Below are positions 51,430-61,157 of a DNA stretch of 64,000 nt, piece after piece. This DNA is from Burkholderia guangdongensis (lineage in GTDB: Bacteria; Pseudomonadota; Gammaproteobacteria; Burkholderiales; Burkholderiaceae), in assembly GCF_013403875.1 (NCBI RefSeq), contig NZ_JACBNX010000012.1, positions 1 to 64,000 on the forward strand, in the 5' to 3' direction. The notes beneath the pieces are model-generated. The model had not been told where the DNA came from, made no database searches, and saw only the letters and a list, made by a program, of their open reading frames with translations. A program made the position numbers and the translations under genes. How positions within the stretch are numbered: position 1 is the first letter of the stretch; each line of letters opens with the position of its first letter.

Positions 51430-52245
51430 ATGACGTCCCTTCCTCCCGCCGACGCACTGACGCTGTACGGCGAAACCTTCGCAAGCCGTGTGCTGCTCGG
51501 CACGTCGCGCTATCCGTCGCTGCAGTCGCTGTCCGACTCGATCGCCGCCGCGCGGCCCGGCATGGTGACGGTCGCGCTGCGCCGCCAGATGACGGGCGGC
51601 TCGGCCGAGGCCGGCTTCTTCGATCTGCTGAAGCGCCATGCGGTGCCGCTGCTGCCGAACACGGCCGGCTGCCAGACGGTCGCCGAGGCCGTGACGACCG
51701 CGCACATGGCGCGCGAGGTGTTCGAGACCGACTGGATCAAGCTCGAGCTGATCGGCGACGACTACACGCTGCAGCCCGACCCGGTCGGCCTGATCGACGC
51801 GGCCGCGCAGCTGATCAAGGACGGCTTCAAGGTGCTGCCGTACTGCACCGAGGATCTCGTGATCGGCCGGCGCCTGCTCGACGTCGGCTGCGAGGCGCTG
51901 ATGCCGTGGGGCGCGCCGATCGGCACCGGCAAGGGCGTGCTCAATCCGTACGGGCTGCGCGTGCTGCGCGAGCGGCTGCCGGACGTGCCGCTGATCGTCG
52001 ACGCGGGGCTCGGCGTGCCGTCGCACGCGTGCCAGGTGATCGAGTGGGGCTTCGACGGCGTGCTGCTGAACACCGCGGTGTCGCAGGCGACGCATCCGGA
52101 GATCATGGCGCGCGCGTTCGCGCTGGGCGTCGAAGCGGGCCGCGCCGCCTATCTGGCCGGCCCGATGGACGCGCGCGAGACCGCGCACGCGAGCACGCCG
52201 GTCGTCGGGATGCCGTTCTGGCACCAGGACGGGGGCTGCGCGTGA
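51430..52245 (+). CDS. thiG: Thiazole synthase ThiG
   Basis: ThiG forms the thiazole phosphate from deoxyxylulose phosphate, dehydroglycine and ThiS thiocarboxylate. The 271-residue barrel protein has the Schiff-base lysine region [20 protein letters not shown] and the phosphate-binding [20 protein letters not shown] and [10 protein letters not shown] segments. The start at 51430 has gagg upstream; an in-frame ATG at 51385 adds unrelated residues. thiE overlaps its stop. Confidence 0.96.
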   Translation: MTSLPPADALTLYGETFASRVLLGTSRYPSLQSLSDSIAAARPGMVTVALRRQMTGGSAEAGFFDLLKRHAVPLLPNTAGCQTVAEAVTTAHMAREVFETDWIKLELIGDDYTLQPDPVGLIDAAAQLIKDGFKVLPYCTEDLVIGRRLLDVGCEALMPWGAPIGTGKGVLNPYGLRVLRERLPDVPLIVDAGLGVPSHACQVIEWGFDGVLLNTAVSQATHPEIMARAFALGVEAGRAAYLAGPMDARETAHASTPVVGMPFWHQDGGCA

Positions 52246-53351
52246 GCGCGCACTTCGCCGATCTGTTCTGGCCGCCGGCCGATGAGCTGGCCGACGCGGC
52301 CGGGCGGATTCGCGCGCGGCTCGGCACGTGGCCGCGTGGCGCGGCGCCATGGCGCGTGTGCGTCGCGCTGCCGGACACGCCGTCCGACGGCGATGTGATC
52401 GTCGTGTCTAACGGCGACCATGCGGCGCGCGCGATCGCGTCGGCCGCGTCGCGGCCGGCCGCGCCCGACGTCACGGTGATCGAGTTCGGCGCGCGCCGCG
52501 CGGTGCTGCATCGCGCGGGCGCGCGGCACGCGCTCGACGCGGCCGAGCCGCTCGCGGAGGACTGGATCGCCGCGCTCGCCGCGTTCCTCGACTGCGGTTT
52601 CGCGCCGCTCGATGCGCTCGTGCTCGCGCTCGCGTGGCGCGACGGCGACGACGCGCGTGCCGCCGACGCGTGGCCGTGCGATGCCGCGCGCTTTCCCCGG
52701 ATCGCGGATCTGCCGCCCGCGCCGCAGCCGCCGTTCGCGCCGTGTCCGGCGCGTCTCGGGCTGTATCCGGTCGTGCCGAGCGCCGAGTGGGTCGAGCGCG
52801 TGCTCGACGCGGGCGTGCGCACCGTGCAGCTGCGCGTGAAGGATGCGGCGCCGGAGCGGCTGCGCGCCGAAGTCGTGCGCGCGGTCGCGGCGGGGCGCCG
52901 CTATCCGGATGCGCGCGTGTTCATCAACGATCACTGGCAGATCGCCGCAGATGCCGGCGCGTACGGCGTCCATCTGGGTCAGGAAGATCTCGAGACCGCC
53001 GATCTCGCGGCGATCGCGCGCGCGGGGCTGCGGCTCGGCCTGTCGAGCCACGGCTACTACGAGATACTGCGCGCGCTCGCCGTGCGGCCGAGCTATCTGG
53101 CGCTCGGCCCGGTGTTCGCGACCGCGACGAAAGCTGTCGCCGCGCCGCCACAGGGTCTCGAGCGGATCGCCCGCTACGCGCGTTTCGCGCTCGCGCAGGC
53201 GCCGCTCGTCGCGATCGGCGGAATCGGCGCCGACACGCTGCCGGCGGTGCTCGCGACCGGCGTCGGCAGCGTCGCGGTGGTCAGCGCGGTGACCGGCGCG
53301 GCCGACTACCGGGCCGCGCTTGCCGCGCTGCAGCGAGCTTTTCCCGGATAA
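52242..53351 (+). CDS. thiE: Thiamine-phosphate synthase with an N-terminal extension
   Basis: Joins HMP-pyrophosphate and thiazole phosphate to thiamine phosphate. The start is GTG 52242, overlapping the thiG stop (GTGA). The ThiE barrel covers about residues 167-369 ([75 protein letters not shown]). The first 165 residues are an extra domain ([20 protein letters not shown] onward); its end ([20 protein letters not shown]) faintly recalls the last part of ThiD-type kinases, but no kinase motif is visible. ThiE proteins are usually about 210 residues. Confidence 0.92.
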   Translation: MSAHFADLFWPPADELADAAGRIRARLGTWPRGAAPWRVCVALPDTPSDGDVIVVSNGDHAARAIASAASRPAAPDVTVIEFGARRAVLHRAGARHALDAAEPLAEDWIAALAAFLDCGFAPLDALVLALAWRDGDDARAADAWPCDAARFPRIADLPPAPQPPFAPCPARLGLYPVVPSAEWVERVLDAGVRTVQLRVKDAAPERLRAEVVRAVAAGRRYPDARVFINDHWQIAADAGAYGVHLGQEDLETADLAAIARAGLRLGLSSHGYYEILRALAVRPSYLALGPVFATATKAVAAPPQGLERIARYARFALAQAPLVAIGGIGADTLPAVLATGVGSVAVVSAVTGAADYRAALAALQRAFPG

Positions 53352-53411
53352 TCCGACGATCACTGACGGAACGGCCTGGGCGGCTTCACGACATCATTCC
53401 GATGCAGGCCC

Positions 53412-53417
53412 TATAAT
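53412..53417 (+). promoter_or_regulatory. -10 box of the mla operon
   Basis: A perfect TATAAT lies 32 bases before the mlaF start codon. The matching -35 region (cgacat around 53389-53394) is poor, so an activator or an extended element may be involved. Confidence 0.5.
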
Positions 53418-53449
53418 TCGGCGTTCTGCGTTACAGGATTGTCAGCTCC

Positions 53450-54271
53450 GTGAGCTCATCTTCCTCCGACACCCTGCTGGAACTTCGCGACGTCGACTTC
53501 GGCTACGGCGATCGTCTCGTGCTGTCCAACCTGAACCTGCGCTTCGGTCGCGGCCAGGTGATCGCGGTCATGGGCGGCTCGGGCTGCGGCAAGACGACCG
53601 TGCTGCGCCTGATCGGCGGGCTCGTGCGCGCGCGCCGCGGCCAGGTGCTGTTCGACGGCGCCGACGTTGGCGCGCAGACGCGCGACGGCCTGTACGCGCT
53701 GCGCCGCAAGATGGGGATGCTGTTCCAGTTCGGCGCGCTGTTCACCGACATGTCGGTGTTCGAGAACGTCGCGTTCGCGCTGCGCGAGCACACCGATCTG
53801 CCCGAAGACCTGATCCGCGATCTCGTGCTGATGAAGCTGAACGCGGTCGGCCTGCGCGGCGCGCGCGACCTGATGCCGTCCGAGGTATCGGGCGGGATGG
53901 CGCGGCGCATCGCGCTCGCGCGCGCGATCGCGCTCGATCCGCAGCTGATCATGTACGACGAGCCTTTCGCGGGCCTCGATCCGATTTCGCTCGGCATCAC
54001 CGCGAACCTGATCCGCACGCTGAACCAGGCGCTCGGCGCGACGTCGATCCTCGTCACGCACGACGTGCCGGAATCGTTCGCGATCGCCGACTACGTGTAC
54101 TTCCTCGCCAACGGCGGCGTGCTCGCGCAGGGCACGCCCGACGAGCTGCGCGCGTCGACCGATCCGAGCGTGCGCCAGTTCATCGACGGCGCGCCGGACG
54201 GCCCGTTCAAATTTCATTATTCGAGTCCGCCGCTCGCGACGGATTTCGGGCTCGGCGGAGGGCGCGCATGA
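53450..54271 (+). CDS. mlaF: Phospholipid ABC transporter ATP-binding protein MlaF
   Basis: ATPase of the Mla system that maintains outer membrane lipid asymmetry. The 273-residue product has Walker A GGSGCGKTT, the Q-loop FQFGALFTDMSVFENVAFAL, signature VSGGMARR, Walker B LIMYDEPFAGLDP and H-loop VTHD. The start is GTG 53450 (SSSSSDTLLELRDVDFGYGD after Met). It overlaps mlaE by four bases. Confidence 0.95.
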   Translation: MSSSSSDTLLELRDVDFGYGDRLVLSNLNLRFGRGQVIAVMGGSGCGKTTVLRLIGGLVRARRGQVLFDGADVGAQTRDGLYALRRKMGMLFQFGALFTDMSVFENVAFALREHTDLPEDLIRDLVLMKLNAVGLRGARDLMPSEVSGGMARRIALARAIALDPQLIMYDEPFAGLDPISLGITANLIRTLNQALGATSILVTHDVPESFAIADYVYFLANGGVLAQGTPDELRASTDPSVRQFIDGAPDGPFKFHYSSPPLATDFGLGGGRA

Positions 54272-55035
54272 TCAGCTCGATCGGACGTTTCGTCATCGGC
54301 GGCCTCGAGCGCACCGGCTACGGCGCGCGGATGTTCCTCCGCCTCGTGCTCGAATTCTTCCCGCTGCTGCGCCGGCCGCGGCTTGTCACGAAGCAGATCC
54401 ACTTCCTCGGCAACTATTCGTTCGTGATCATCGCGGTGTCGGGGCTGTTCGTCGGCTTCGTGCTCGGGCTGCAGGGCTACTACACGCTGAACCGCTACGG
54501 CTCCGAGCAGGCGCTGGGCCTGCTCGTCGCGCTGTCGCTCGTGCGCGAGCTCGGGCCGGTCGTCACCGCACTGCTGTTCGCGGGTCGCGCGGGCACGTCG
54601 CTGACCGCCGAGATCGGGCTGATGAAGGCGGGCGAGCAGTTGACCGCGCTCGAGATGATGGCCGTCGATCCGCTGAAGACGGTGATCGCGCCGCGCATGT
54701 GGGCCGGGATCATCACGATGCCGCTGTTGGCCGCGATCTTCAGCGCGGTCGGCGTGATGGGCGGCTACTTCGTCGGCGTGATCCTGATCGGCGTCGATCC
54801 GGGCGCGTTCTGGTCGCAGATGCAGGGCGGCGTCGACGTGTGGAGCGACGTCGGCAACGGCGTGATCAAGAGCGTCGTGTTCGGATTCGCGGTGACGTTC
54901 GTCGCGCTGTATCAGGGCTACGAGGCGAAGCCGACGCCGGAGGGCGTGTCGCGCGCGACGACCAAGACGGTCGTGTATGCGTCGCTCGCCGTGCTCGGGC
55001 TGGATTTCCTGCTGACCGCGCTGATGTTCAGCTGA
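54268..55035 (+). CDS. mlaE: Phospholipid ABC transporter permease MlaE
   Basis: A 255-residue inner-membrane permease with about five membrane segments (FVIIAVSGLFVGFVLGLQGY; LLAAIFSAVGVMGGYFVGVI) and the conserved MlaE motif LVRELGPVVTALLFAGRAGT followed by AEIGLMKAGEQLTALEMMAV. Works with MlaF, MlaD and MlaB. Start overlaps the mlaF stop. Confidence 0.96.
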   Translation: MISSIGRFVIGGLERTGYGARMFLRLVLEFFPLLRRPRLVTKQIHFLGNYSFVIIAVSGLFVGFVLGLQGYYTLNRYGSEQALGLLVALSLVRELGPVVTALLFAGRAGTSLTAEIGLMKAGEQLTALEMMAVDPLKTVIAPRMWAGIITMPLLAAIFSAVGVMGGYFVGVILIGVDPGAFWSQMQGGVDVWSDVGNGVIKSVVFGFAVTFVALYQGYEAKPTPEGVSRATTKTVVYASLAVLGLDFLLTALMFS

Positions 55036-55052
55036 TGCGCAGCTAATTTGGG

Positions 55053-55586
55053 ATGACGATGAAAAAGACTGCTCTCGACTTCTGGGTCGGCCTGTTCGTG
55101 GTGGTGGGCTTCCTCGCGGTGCTGTTCCTCGCGCTGAAGGTCGGCAACATGAGTTCCCTGTCGTTTCAGGCGACGTACCCGGTGAAGATGAAATTCGACA
55201 ACATCGGCGGGCTGAAGCCGCGCGCGGCGGTGAAGAGCGCGGGCGTCGTGGTCGGCCGCGTCGGCTCGATCGGCTTCGACACGAACACCTATCAGGCGCT
55301 CGTGACCGTCGATCTCGACAAGCAATATCAGTTTCCGAAGGATTCGTCCGCGAAGATCCTGACGTCGGGCCTGCTCGGCGAGCAATATATCGGGCTCGAT
55401 CCGGGCGGCGACACGGAGATGCTGAAAGCCGGCGACACGATTACGATGACGCAATCGGCGATCGTGCTCGAGAACCTGATCGGCCAGTTCCTGTACAGCA
55501 AGGCGGCCGACGCGGGCGGCAACGGCGCGAAGCCGGCCGCCAGCGCGCCGGCGGTGCCCGCTCCGGCGTCTGCCGCATCGCAATAA
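55053..55586 (+). CDS. mlaD: Phospholipid-binding MCE protein MlaD
   Basis: A 177-residue protein with one N-terminal membrane anchor (LDFWVGLFVVVGFLAVLFLA) and a single MCE domain (YPVKMKFDNIGGLKPRAAVK, VGRVGSIGF, SSAKILTSGLLGEQYIGLDP). It forms the hexameric periplasmic ring of the MlaFEDB complex. The Ala/Pro-rich tail ends at residue 177. A second ATG (55059) is equally possible as start. Confidence 0.95.
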   Translation: MTMKKTALDFWVGLFVVVGFLAVLFLALKVGNMSSLSFQATYPVKMKFDNIGGLKPRAAVKSAGVVVGRVGSIGFDTNTYQALVTVDLDKQYQFPKDSSAKILTSGLLGEQYIGLDPGGDTEMLKAGDTITMTQSAIVLENLIGQFLYSKAADAGGNGAKPAASAPAVPAPASAASQ

Positions 55587-55616
55587 CCGCAAGAACGACA
55601 GAAGAGGGGAACGATC

Positions 55617-56645
55617 ATGCAGACGATGCGCATCAGACAGACGGCCATCGCGATCGGCGCGGCCGCCGCGTTGAGCGGCTGCGCCACCGTGCAGACGCCG
55701 ACCCCGGGCGACCCGCTCGAAGGCTTCAACCGGACGATGTACAAGTTCAACGACACCGTCGACACGTACGCGCTGAAGCCGGTCGCGAAGGGCTACCAGC
55801 GGGTGGTGCCGCAGCCGGTGCGCGACAGCGTGACGAACTTCTTCTCGAACATCGGCGACGTGTACATCGCCGCGAACAACCTCGTCGAGTTGCGGATCAC
55901 CGACGGCGTCAGCGACATCATGCGCGTCGTGATCAACACGGTGTTCGGCGTCGGCGGGCTGTTCGACGTCGCGTCGCAGGCGAATCTGCCGAAGCACACG
56001 GCCGATTTCGGGGTCACGCTGGGCCGCTACGGCGTGCCGTCCGGGCCGTACCTGGTGCTGCCGCTGCTCGGCCCGAGCACGGTGCGCGACGGCGCCGGGC
56101 TCGCGGTCGACTACGTCGGCAATCCACTCACGTACGTGAAGCCGGATAGCCTGAGCTGGGGCATCTACGGCCTGAATCTCGTGAACGCGCGCGCGAACCT
56201 GCTCGGTGCCGGCGACGTGCTCGAGGCGGCCGCGATCGACAAGTATTCGTTCGTGCGCAACGCTTACCTGCAGCGCCGCCAGATGCTGATCAGCAACGCG
56301 CGCGGCGAGGCCGGCGTGTCGGATTCCAGTTCCGAAGCGCTGCCGAAGTACGACCTGCCGGACGAAGGTTCGGCCGGGGCGGCGGCAGGCGCAGCGGCGC
56401 CGGTCGCGGCATCCGCGACGGCGGCGGTGCCCGCTGCCGGGGCTGGCTCGGCACCGGCGGCGGCGGCGGCACCGGCCTCCGCGTCGGCGCCGGTTCCGGC
56501 GTCGTCGGCGCAGGCGGCGCCGGCCGAGGGCGCGTCGTCGCCGAATCCGGCGAGCGCGACGAGCGTGCCGCCGATGCAGGTGGTGCCGCCGGCGCCGAGC
56601 GGGCTGCCGCATTTCCCGAGCTTCCCGAGCTTCAAGATTCACTGA
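55617..56645 (+). CDS. mlaA: Outer membrane lipoprotein MlaA (VacJ)
   Basis: Lipoprotein that extracts phospholipid from the outer leaflet. The 342-residue product has a lipobox (LSGC at about residues 19-22 of the signal) and the family core DPLEGFNRTMYKFNDTVDTY, PVRDSVTNFFSNIGDVYIAA and GVPSGPYLVLPLLGPSTVRD. From about residue 245 it has an added low-complexity Ala/Pro/Ser tail of roughly 95 residues, which E. coli MlaA lacks. In E. coli mlaA is not in the mla operon; here it is between mlaD and mlaC. Confidence 0.95.
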   Translation: MQTMRIRQTAIAIGAAAALSGCATVQTPTPGDPLEGFNRTMYKFNDTVDTYALKPVAKGYQRVVPQPVRDSVTNFFSNIGDVYIAANNLVELRITDGVSDIMRVVINTVFGVGGLFDVASQANLPKHTADFGVTLGRYGVPSGPYLVLPLLGPSTVRDGAGLAVDYVGNPLTYVKPDSLSWGIYGLNLVNARANLLGAGDVLEAAAIDKYSFVRNAYLQRRQMLISNARGEAGVSDSSSEALPKYDLPDEGSAGAAAGAAAPVAASATAAVPAAGAGSAPAAAAAPASASAPVPASSAQAAPAEGASSPNPASATSVPPMQVVPPAPSGLPHFPSFPSFKIH

Positions 56646-56759
56646 CCCCAATTTACAATCGTTACAGCCGGAAACGATTCAGCCGGTAGCGAACGCGAAC
56701 TTGCGCGTAACCTACCGGCTCCAAGAAACGCATCGACTCCTTCACGCAGGCCATATCTT

Positions 56760-57389
56760 ATGAAGAAACTGTTCCTGATCCCCGTTTTCGCCGCGCTGTT
56801 CTCGTTCGGCGGTGCCGCTTACGCGCAGGTCGACCAGTCGAATCCGCAGGCGCTGATCAAGTCCGCGACGCAGCAGGTGCTCGACGAAGTGCGCACCCAG
56901 TCAATCCGGCAGGGCGACATCGGCCGTATCACGACGATCGTCAACAAGGACATCCTGCCGTACGCCGATTTCCGCCGCACGACGCAGCTCGCGATGGGCC
57001 GTAACTGGCGCACCGCGACGCCCGAGCAGCAGCAGCAGATCGTCGAGCAGTTCAAGCAGCTGCTGATCCGCACGTACTCGGGCGCGATCGCGCAACTGAA
57101 GCCGGACCAGCAGATCCAGTACCCGCCGTTCCGCGCGAGCCCGGACGACACCGACGTCGTGGTCCGCACGGTCGCGATGAACAACGGTCAGCCGGTGCAG
57201 ATCGACTACCGTCTGTACAAGACGGCGCAGGGCTGGCGCGTGTATGACCTGAACGTGCTCGGCGCGTGGCTGATCCAGACGTATCAGCAGCAGTTCAACG
57301 AGAAGATCCAGCAAAGCGGCGTGGACGGCCTGATCCAGTTCCTGTCGCAGCGCAATCAGCAGCTTGCGTCCGGCAAGCAGGCATCGTGA
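56760..57389 (+). CDS. mlaC: Periplasmic phospholipid shuttle MlaC
   Basis: A 209-residue periplasmic protein with a signal peptide (1-22, MKKLFLIPVFAALFSFGGAA, cleavage after AYA) and the MlaC/Ttg2D core (RRTTQLAMGRNWRTATPEQQ; YKTAQGWRVYDLNVLGAWLI). It carries phospholipid between MlaA and MlaD. A 114-base space separates it from mlaA. Confidence 0.95.
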   Translation: MKKLFLIPVFAALFSFGGAAYAQVDQSNPQALIKSATQQVLDEVRTQSIRQGDIGRITTIVNKDILPYADFRRTTQLAMGRNWRTATPEQQQQIVEQFKQLLIRTYSGAIAQLKPDQQIQYPPFRASPDDTDVVVRTVAMNNGQPVQIDYRLYKTAQGWRVYDLNVLGAWLIQTYQQQFNEKIQQSGVDGLIQFLSQRNQQLASGKQAS

Positions 57390-57399
57390 GTCGCCTGTC

Positions 57400-57669
57400 G
57401 TGAGCCACTTCGACGCTGGCACCACGCTGACCCACGCGAGCGCGAAGGCCGCGCTCGCGGCGGGCCTTTCGCGCATCGCGGCGGGCGACACCGCCGTCGA
57501 TTGCGCGGCGCTCGCGCAGTTCGACTCGTCCGCGCTCGCGGTGCTGCTCGCCTGGCAGCGCTCCGCGCAGGCGCGCGGCGCCACCCTCGACATCGTCAAT
57601 CTCCCGCCCAAGCTCGCGAGTCTCGCGCACGCATACGGCGTCGACGCGCTGATCGACGGCCGACACTGA
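57400..57669 (+). CDS. mlaB: STAS-domain protein MlaB
   Basis: An 89-residue STAS-domain protein that stabilises MlaF. Start taken as GTG 57400 (SHFDAGTTLTHASAKAALAA after Met), eleven bases after the mlaC stop. The segment AVDCAALAQFDSSALAVLLA has the STAS signature around the conserved D-S-S. It completes mlaFEDACB. Confidence 0.9.
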   Translation: MSHFDAGTTLTHASAKAALAAGLSRIAAGDTAVDCAALAQFDSSALAVLLAWQRSAQARGATLDIVNLPPKLASLAHAYGVDALIDGRH

Positions 57670-57729
57670 CCCTGCCTCCGTCGCCGGCCGCGCACATCCG
57701 GGCGCAGGCAGGCGCTGCCGGTTTGCCCG

Positions 57730-57735
57730 TATAAT
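57730..57735 (+). promoter_or_regulatory. -10 box upstream of the YadGH-like genes
   Basis: A perfect TATAAT is 90 bases before the ABC gene. The -35 region is poor. A short terminator-like hairpin (57748-57775) begins right at the expected transcript start. Confidence 0.5.
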
Positions 57736-57747
57736 CAAGCGTTTTGC

Positions 57748-57775
57748 GGGCCTTCTATCGGCCCCTTTTTTCTTT
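57748..57775 (+). terminator. Short terminator-like hairpin
   Basis: Arms gggcc (57748-57752) and ggccc (57760-57764) followed by a T-rich run (ctttttttctttc). It may end the mla transcript or attenuate the following one. Confidence 0.5.
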
Positions 57776-57824
57776 CGCTTCCAGCCCGAATAGGCGCCGC
57801 GGCCGTTGCGCCGCCGGCACAGTC

Positions 57825-58751
57825 ATGTCAGCCATAGAAATCCGTCACGTCAAGAAGCGCTACAAATCGCTTCAGGCGCTCAAGGGCGTCAGCCTGTCGA
57901 TCGACGAAGGCGAGTTTTTCGGCCTGCTCGGTCCGAACGGCGCCGGCAAGACCACGCTCATCAGCATTCTCGCCGGCCTCGCCCGCGCCGACGAAGGCTC
58001 GATCTCGGTCCGCGGCCACGATGTCGTCAAGGACTTCCGTGCCGCGCGGCGCGCGCTCGGCGTCGTCCCGCAGGAGCTCGTGTTCGATCCGTTCTTCACC
58101 GTGCGCGAGACGCTGCGGATCCAGTCCGGCTATTTCGGGCTGCACCGCAACGACGACTGGATCGACGAGGTGATGGCGAACCTCGATCTCACCGAGAAGG
58201 CCGACGCGAACATGCGCGCGCTGTCCGGCGGGATGAAGCGCCGCGTGCTCGTCGCACAGGCGCTCGTGCACCGGCCGCCGGTGATCGTGCTCGACGAGCC
58301 GACCGCCGGCGTCGACGTCGAGCTGCGCCAGACGCTGTGGAAATTCATCGCGCGGCTGAACCGCGAAGGCCACACGATCGTGCTGACCACGCACTATCTC
58401 GAGGAAGCCGAGTCGCTGTGCGACCGGATCGCGATGCTGCGCCGCGGCGAGGTCGTCGCGCTCGACCGCACCAGCGCGCTGCTGCAGCGTTTCGCCGGGC
58501 TGCAGCTCTATCTGCGTCTCGCGAACGGCTCGCTGCCCGGTGAGTTGCGCGCGCTCGAGAGCGATCCGGCCGCCCGCGCGCCGGGCGAGCATCTGCTGCG
58601 CCTCACGAGCTACGACGACGTCGAGCGGATTCTGTCTCAGTGCCGCGCGCAAGGCTGCGCATTCGACGAGATCGAGGTCCGCAAGGCCGACCTCGAGGAC
58701 GTGTTCGTCCAGGTGATGAACGGGGCCGGCGCGATCGAGGGCTTAGCATGA
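57825..58751 (+). CDS. ABC transporter ATP-binding protein (YadG-like)
   Basis: A 308-residue ATPase of the ABC-2 exporter type. Walker [10 protein letters not shown], signature ALSGGMKRR, Walker [15 protein letters not shown] and H-loop TTHY are present, plus a C-terminal regulatory extension of about 75 residues. It pairs with the permease gene that overlaps its stop. YadGH substrates are unknown; the position next to mla and murA suggests envelope work, by context only. Start taken at 57825 ([20 protein letters not shown]). Confidence 0.9.
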   Translation: MSAIEIRHVKKRYKSLQALKGVSLSIDEGEFFGLLGPNGAGKTTLISILAGLARADEGSISVRGHDVVKDFRAARRALGVVPQELVFDPFFTVRETLRIQSGYFGLHRNDDWIDEVMANLDLTEKADANMRALSGGMKRRVLVAQALVHRPPVIVLDEPTAGVDVELRQTLWKFIARLNREGHTIVLTTHYLEEAESLCDRIAMLRRGEVVALDRTSALLQRFAGLQLYLRLANGSLPGELRALESDPAARAPGEHLLRLTSYDDVERILSQCRAQGCAFDEIEVRKADLEDVFVQVMNGAGAIEGLA

Positions 58752-59503
58752 ACGGTTTTCGCACGTTGTTCTACAAGGAAATCCTGCGCTTCTGGAAGGT
58801 GTCGTTCCAGACGGTGCTCGCGCCCATCGTCACGGCGCTGCTGTATCTGACGATCTTCGGCCATGCGCTGCGCGGCCGCGTCGAGGTCTATCCGGGCGTC
58901 GAGTACGTGAGCTTCCTCGTGCCGGGCCTCGTGATGATGAGCGTGCTGCAGAACGCGTTCGCGAACAGCTCGTCGTCGCTGATCCAGTCGAAGATCACCG
59001 GCAACCTCGTGTTCGTGCTGCTGCCGCCGCTGTCGTATCTCGACATGTTCGGCGCGTACGTGCTCGCGTCGGTCGTGCGCGGGCTCGCGGTCGGCACGGG
59101 CGTGTTCGTCGTGACGGTCTGGTTCGTGCCGATGAGCTTCGCGGCGCCGCTCTACATCGTCGCGTTCGCGATTCTCGGCTCCGCGATCCTCGGCACGCTC
59201 GGGCTGATCGCCGGGATCTGGGCCGAAAAATTCGACCAGCTCGCCGCGTTTCAGAACTTCCTGATCATGCCGTTGACCTTCCTGTCCGGTGTGTTCTATT
59301 CGACGCATTCGCTGCCGCCGGTGTGGCGCGAGGTGTCGCGGCTCAACCCGTTCTTCTACATGATCGACGGCTTCCGCTACGGGTTCTTCGGCGTGTCCGA
59401 CATCGATCCGCTCGCGAGCCTCGCGATCGTCGCCGGGTTCTTCGTGCTGCTCGCGCTGTTCGCGATGCGGCTGCTGTCGACCGGCTACAAGCTGCGTCAT
59501 TGA
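58748..59503 (+). CDS. ABC-2 type transporter permease (YadH-like)
   Basis: A 251-residue permease with about six membrane segments ([60 protein letters not shown]) and the ABC-2 family motif [20 protein letters not shown]. Start overlaps the ATPase gene stop (ATGA). Works with the preceding ATPase. Confidence 0.9.
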   Translation: MNGFRTLFYKEILRFWKVSFQTVLAPIVTALLYLTIFGHALRGRVEVYPGVEYVSFLVPGLVMMSVLQNAFANSSSSLIQSKITGNLVFVLLPPLSYLDMFGAYVLASVVRGLAVGTGVFVVTVWFVPMSFAAPLYIVAFAILGSAILGTLGLIAGIWAEKFDQLAAFQNFLIMPLTFLSGVFYSTHSLPPVWREVSRLNPFFYMIDGFRYGFFGVSDIDPLASLAIVAGFFVLLALFAMRLLSTGYKLRH

Positions 59504-59554
59504 ATACGACGCGCGCGCGCCGGGCGGCGCGTGCGCACTGTGAAGGAGCATTCC

Positions 59555-59794
59555 ATGTTGCCGACCCCCGAACAGGTCAAGCAATACATCGCGGGCGGGC
59601 TCGCCTGCACGCATCTGGAAGTCGAAGGCGACGGCCAGCACTTTTTCGCGACGATCGTGTCGCCGGCGTTCGAGGGCAAGCGGCCGATCCAGCGGCATCA
59701 GCTCGTCTACGCGGCGCTCGGCGATCGCATGAAGCAGGAAATCCACGCGCTCAGCATGAAGACGCTGACGCCCGCCGAATGGCAGAACGCATAA
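59555..59794 (+). CDS. BolA family protein (IbaG/YrbA-like)
   Basis: A 79-residue BolA-fold protein starting [20 protein letters not shown], with the family pattern [20 protein letters not shown] and [20 protein letters not shown]. The Cys and the conserved His are positioned as in BolA proteins that share Fe-S clusters with monothiol glutaredoxins. It is next to murA and the mla genes, as yrbA/ibaG is in E. coli. aagga precedes the start. Confidence 0.92.
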   Translation: MLPTPEQVKQYIAGGLACTHLEVEGDGQHFFATIVSPAFEGKRPIQRHQLVYAALGDRMKQEIHALSMKTLTPAEWQNA

Positions 59795-59807
59795 CCGGAA
59801 AAACTGA

Positions 59808-61157
59808 GTGCAAGTCACCGTCAACGAGCGCGACGCCGTAGAAAGCGTCGCCACGGCACACCCGGCCGCCAATCGGGATACGCAGGGACATGGGATGGAC
59901 AAGCTCGTGATCGAAGGCGGCCGCCGGCTTTCCGGCGAGATCGCGGTCTCCGGCGCGAAGAACGCGGCGCTGCCGATTCTGTGCGCGAGCCTGCTGTCCG
60001 CGCAGCCGGTGCACCTCGACAACGTGCCGAACCTGCAGGACGTCCGCACGACGCTGAAGGTGCTGAACCAGATGGGCGTCACGAGCGAGATGACGGGCAG
60101 CCACGTGCAGCTCGACGCGTCGCGCGTCGACAACCTCGTCGCGCCGTACGAGCTCGTGAAGACGATGCGCGCGTCGATCCTCGTGCTGGGGCCGCTCGTC
60201 GCGCGCTTCGGCGAGGCGAAGGTGTCGCTGCCGGGCGGCTGCGCGATCGGCGCGCGGCCGGTCGACCAGCACATCAAGGGCCTGCAGGCGATGGGCGCCG
60301 AGATCAACATCGAGCACGGCTTCATCGAGGCGCGCGCGAAGCGGCTGAAGGGCGCGCGGATCGTCACCGACATGATCACCGTGACCGGCACCGAGAACCT
60401 GCTGATGGCCGCGACGCTCGCCGACGGCGAGACCGTCATCGAGAACGCCGCGCGCGAGCCCGAGGTCAGCGACCTCGCGCACCTGCTCGTCGCGATGGGT
60501 GCGAAGATCGACGGGATCGGCACCGACCGGCTCGTGATCCAGGGCGTCGACGCGCTGCACGGCGCGCATCACGCGGTGATCTCGGACCGGATCGAGGCCG
60601 GCACGTTCCTGTGCGCGGTCGCGGCCGCGGGCGGCGACGTGACGCTGACGGGCGTGCGGCCGCACATTCTCGACGCGGTGATCGACAAGCTGCGCGAAGC
60701 GGGCGTGACGATCGAGGAAGGCCCGTCGTGGCTGCGCGTGAAGATGGACCGCCGGCCGTCGGCGGTGACGATCCGCACGTCCGAATACCCGGCGTTCCCG
60801 ACCGACATGCAGGCGCAGTTCATGGCGCTGAACGCGATCGCGGACGGCACGTCCCAGGTGATCGAGACGATCTTCGAGAACCGCTTCATGCACGTGCAGG
60901 AGCTGAACCGGCTCGGCGCGAACGTCACGATCGACGGCAACACCGCGCTCGTGACCGGCGTGCCGCAGTTGTCCGGCGCGAAGGTGATGGCGACCGACCT
61001 GCGCGCGTCCGCGAGCCTGGTGATCGCCGGCCTCGTCGCCGACGGGGAAACGCTCGTCGACCGCATCTACCATCTGGATCGCGGCTACGACCGCATGGAA
61101 GCCAAACTGACCGCCGTCGGCGCGAACGTGCGCCGCGTCACCGGGAGCCACGCATGA
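59808..61157 (+). CDS. murA: UDP-N-acetylglucosamine 1-carboxyvinyltransferase
   Basis: First committed step of peptidoglycan synthesis: transfers enolpyruvate to UDP-GlcNAc. The 449-residue product (GTG start, [20 protein letters not shown]) includes a 29-residue N-terminal extension before [20 protein letters not shown]; related Burkholderia MurA proteins appear to share it, but ATG 59895 is an alternative giving the standard 420 residues. The catalytic, fosfomycin-target Cys is in [20 protein letters not shown]. The stop overlaps hisG (ATGA). Confidence 0.95.
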   Translation: MQVTVNERDAVESVATAHPAANRDTQGHGMDKLVIEGGRRLSGEIAVSGAKNAALPILCASLLSAQPVHLDNVPNLQDVRTTLKVLNQMGVTSEMTGSHVQLDASRVDNLVAPYELVKTMRASILVLGPLVARFGEAKVSLPGGCAIGARPVDQHIKGLQAMGAEINIEHGFIEARAKRLKGARIVTDMITVTGTENLLMAATLADGETVIENAAREPEVSDLAHLLVAMGAKIDGIGTDRLVIQGVDALHGAHHAVISDRIEAGTFLCAVAAAGGDVTLTGVRPHILDAVIDKLREAGVTIEEGPSWLRVKMDRRPSAVTIRTSEYPAFPTDMQAQFMALNAIADGTSQVIETIFENRFMHVQELNRLGANVTIDGNTALVTGVPQLSGAKVMATDLRASASLVIAGLVADGETLVDRIYHLDRGYDRMEAKLTAVGANVRRVTGSHA

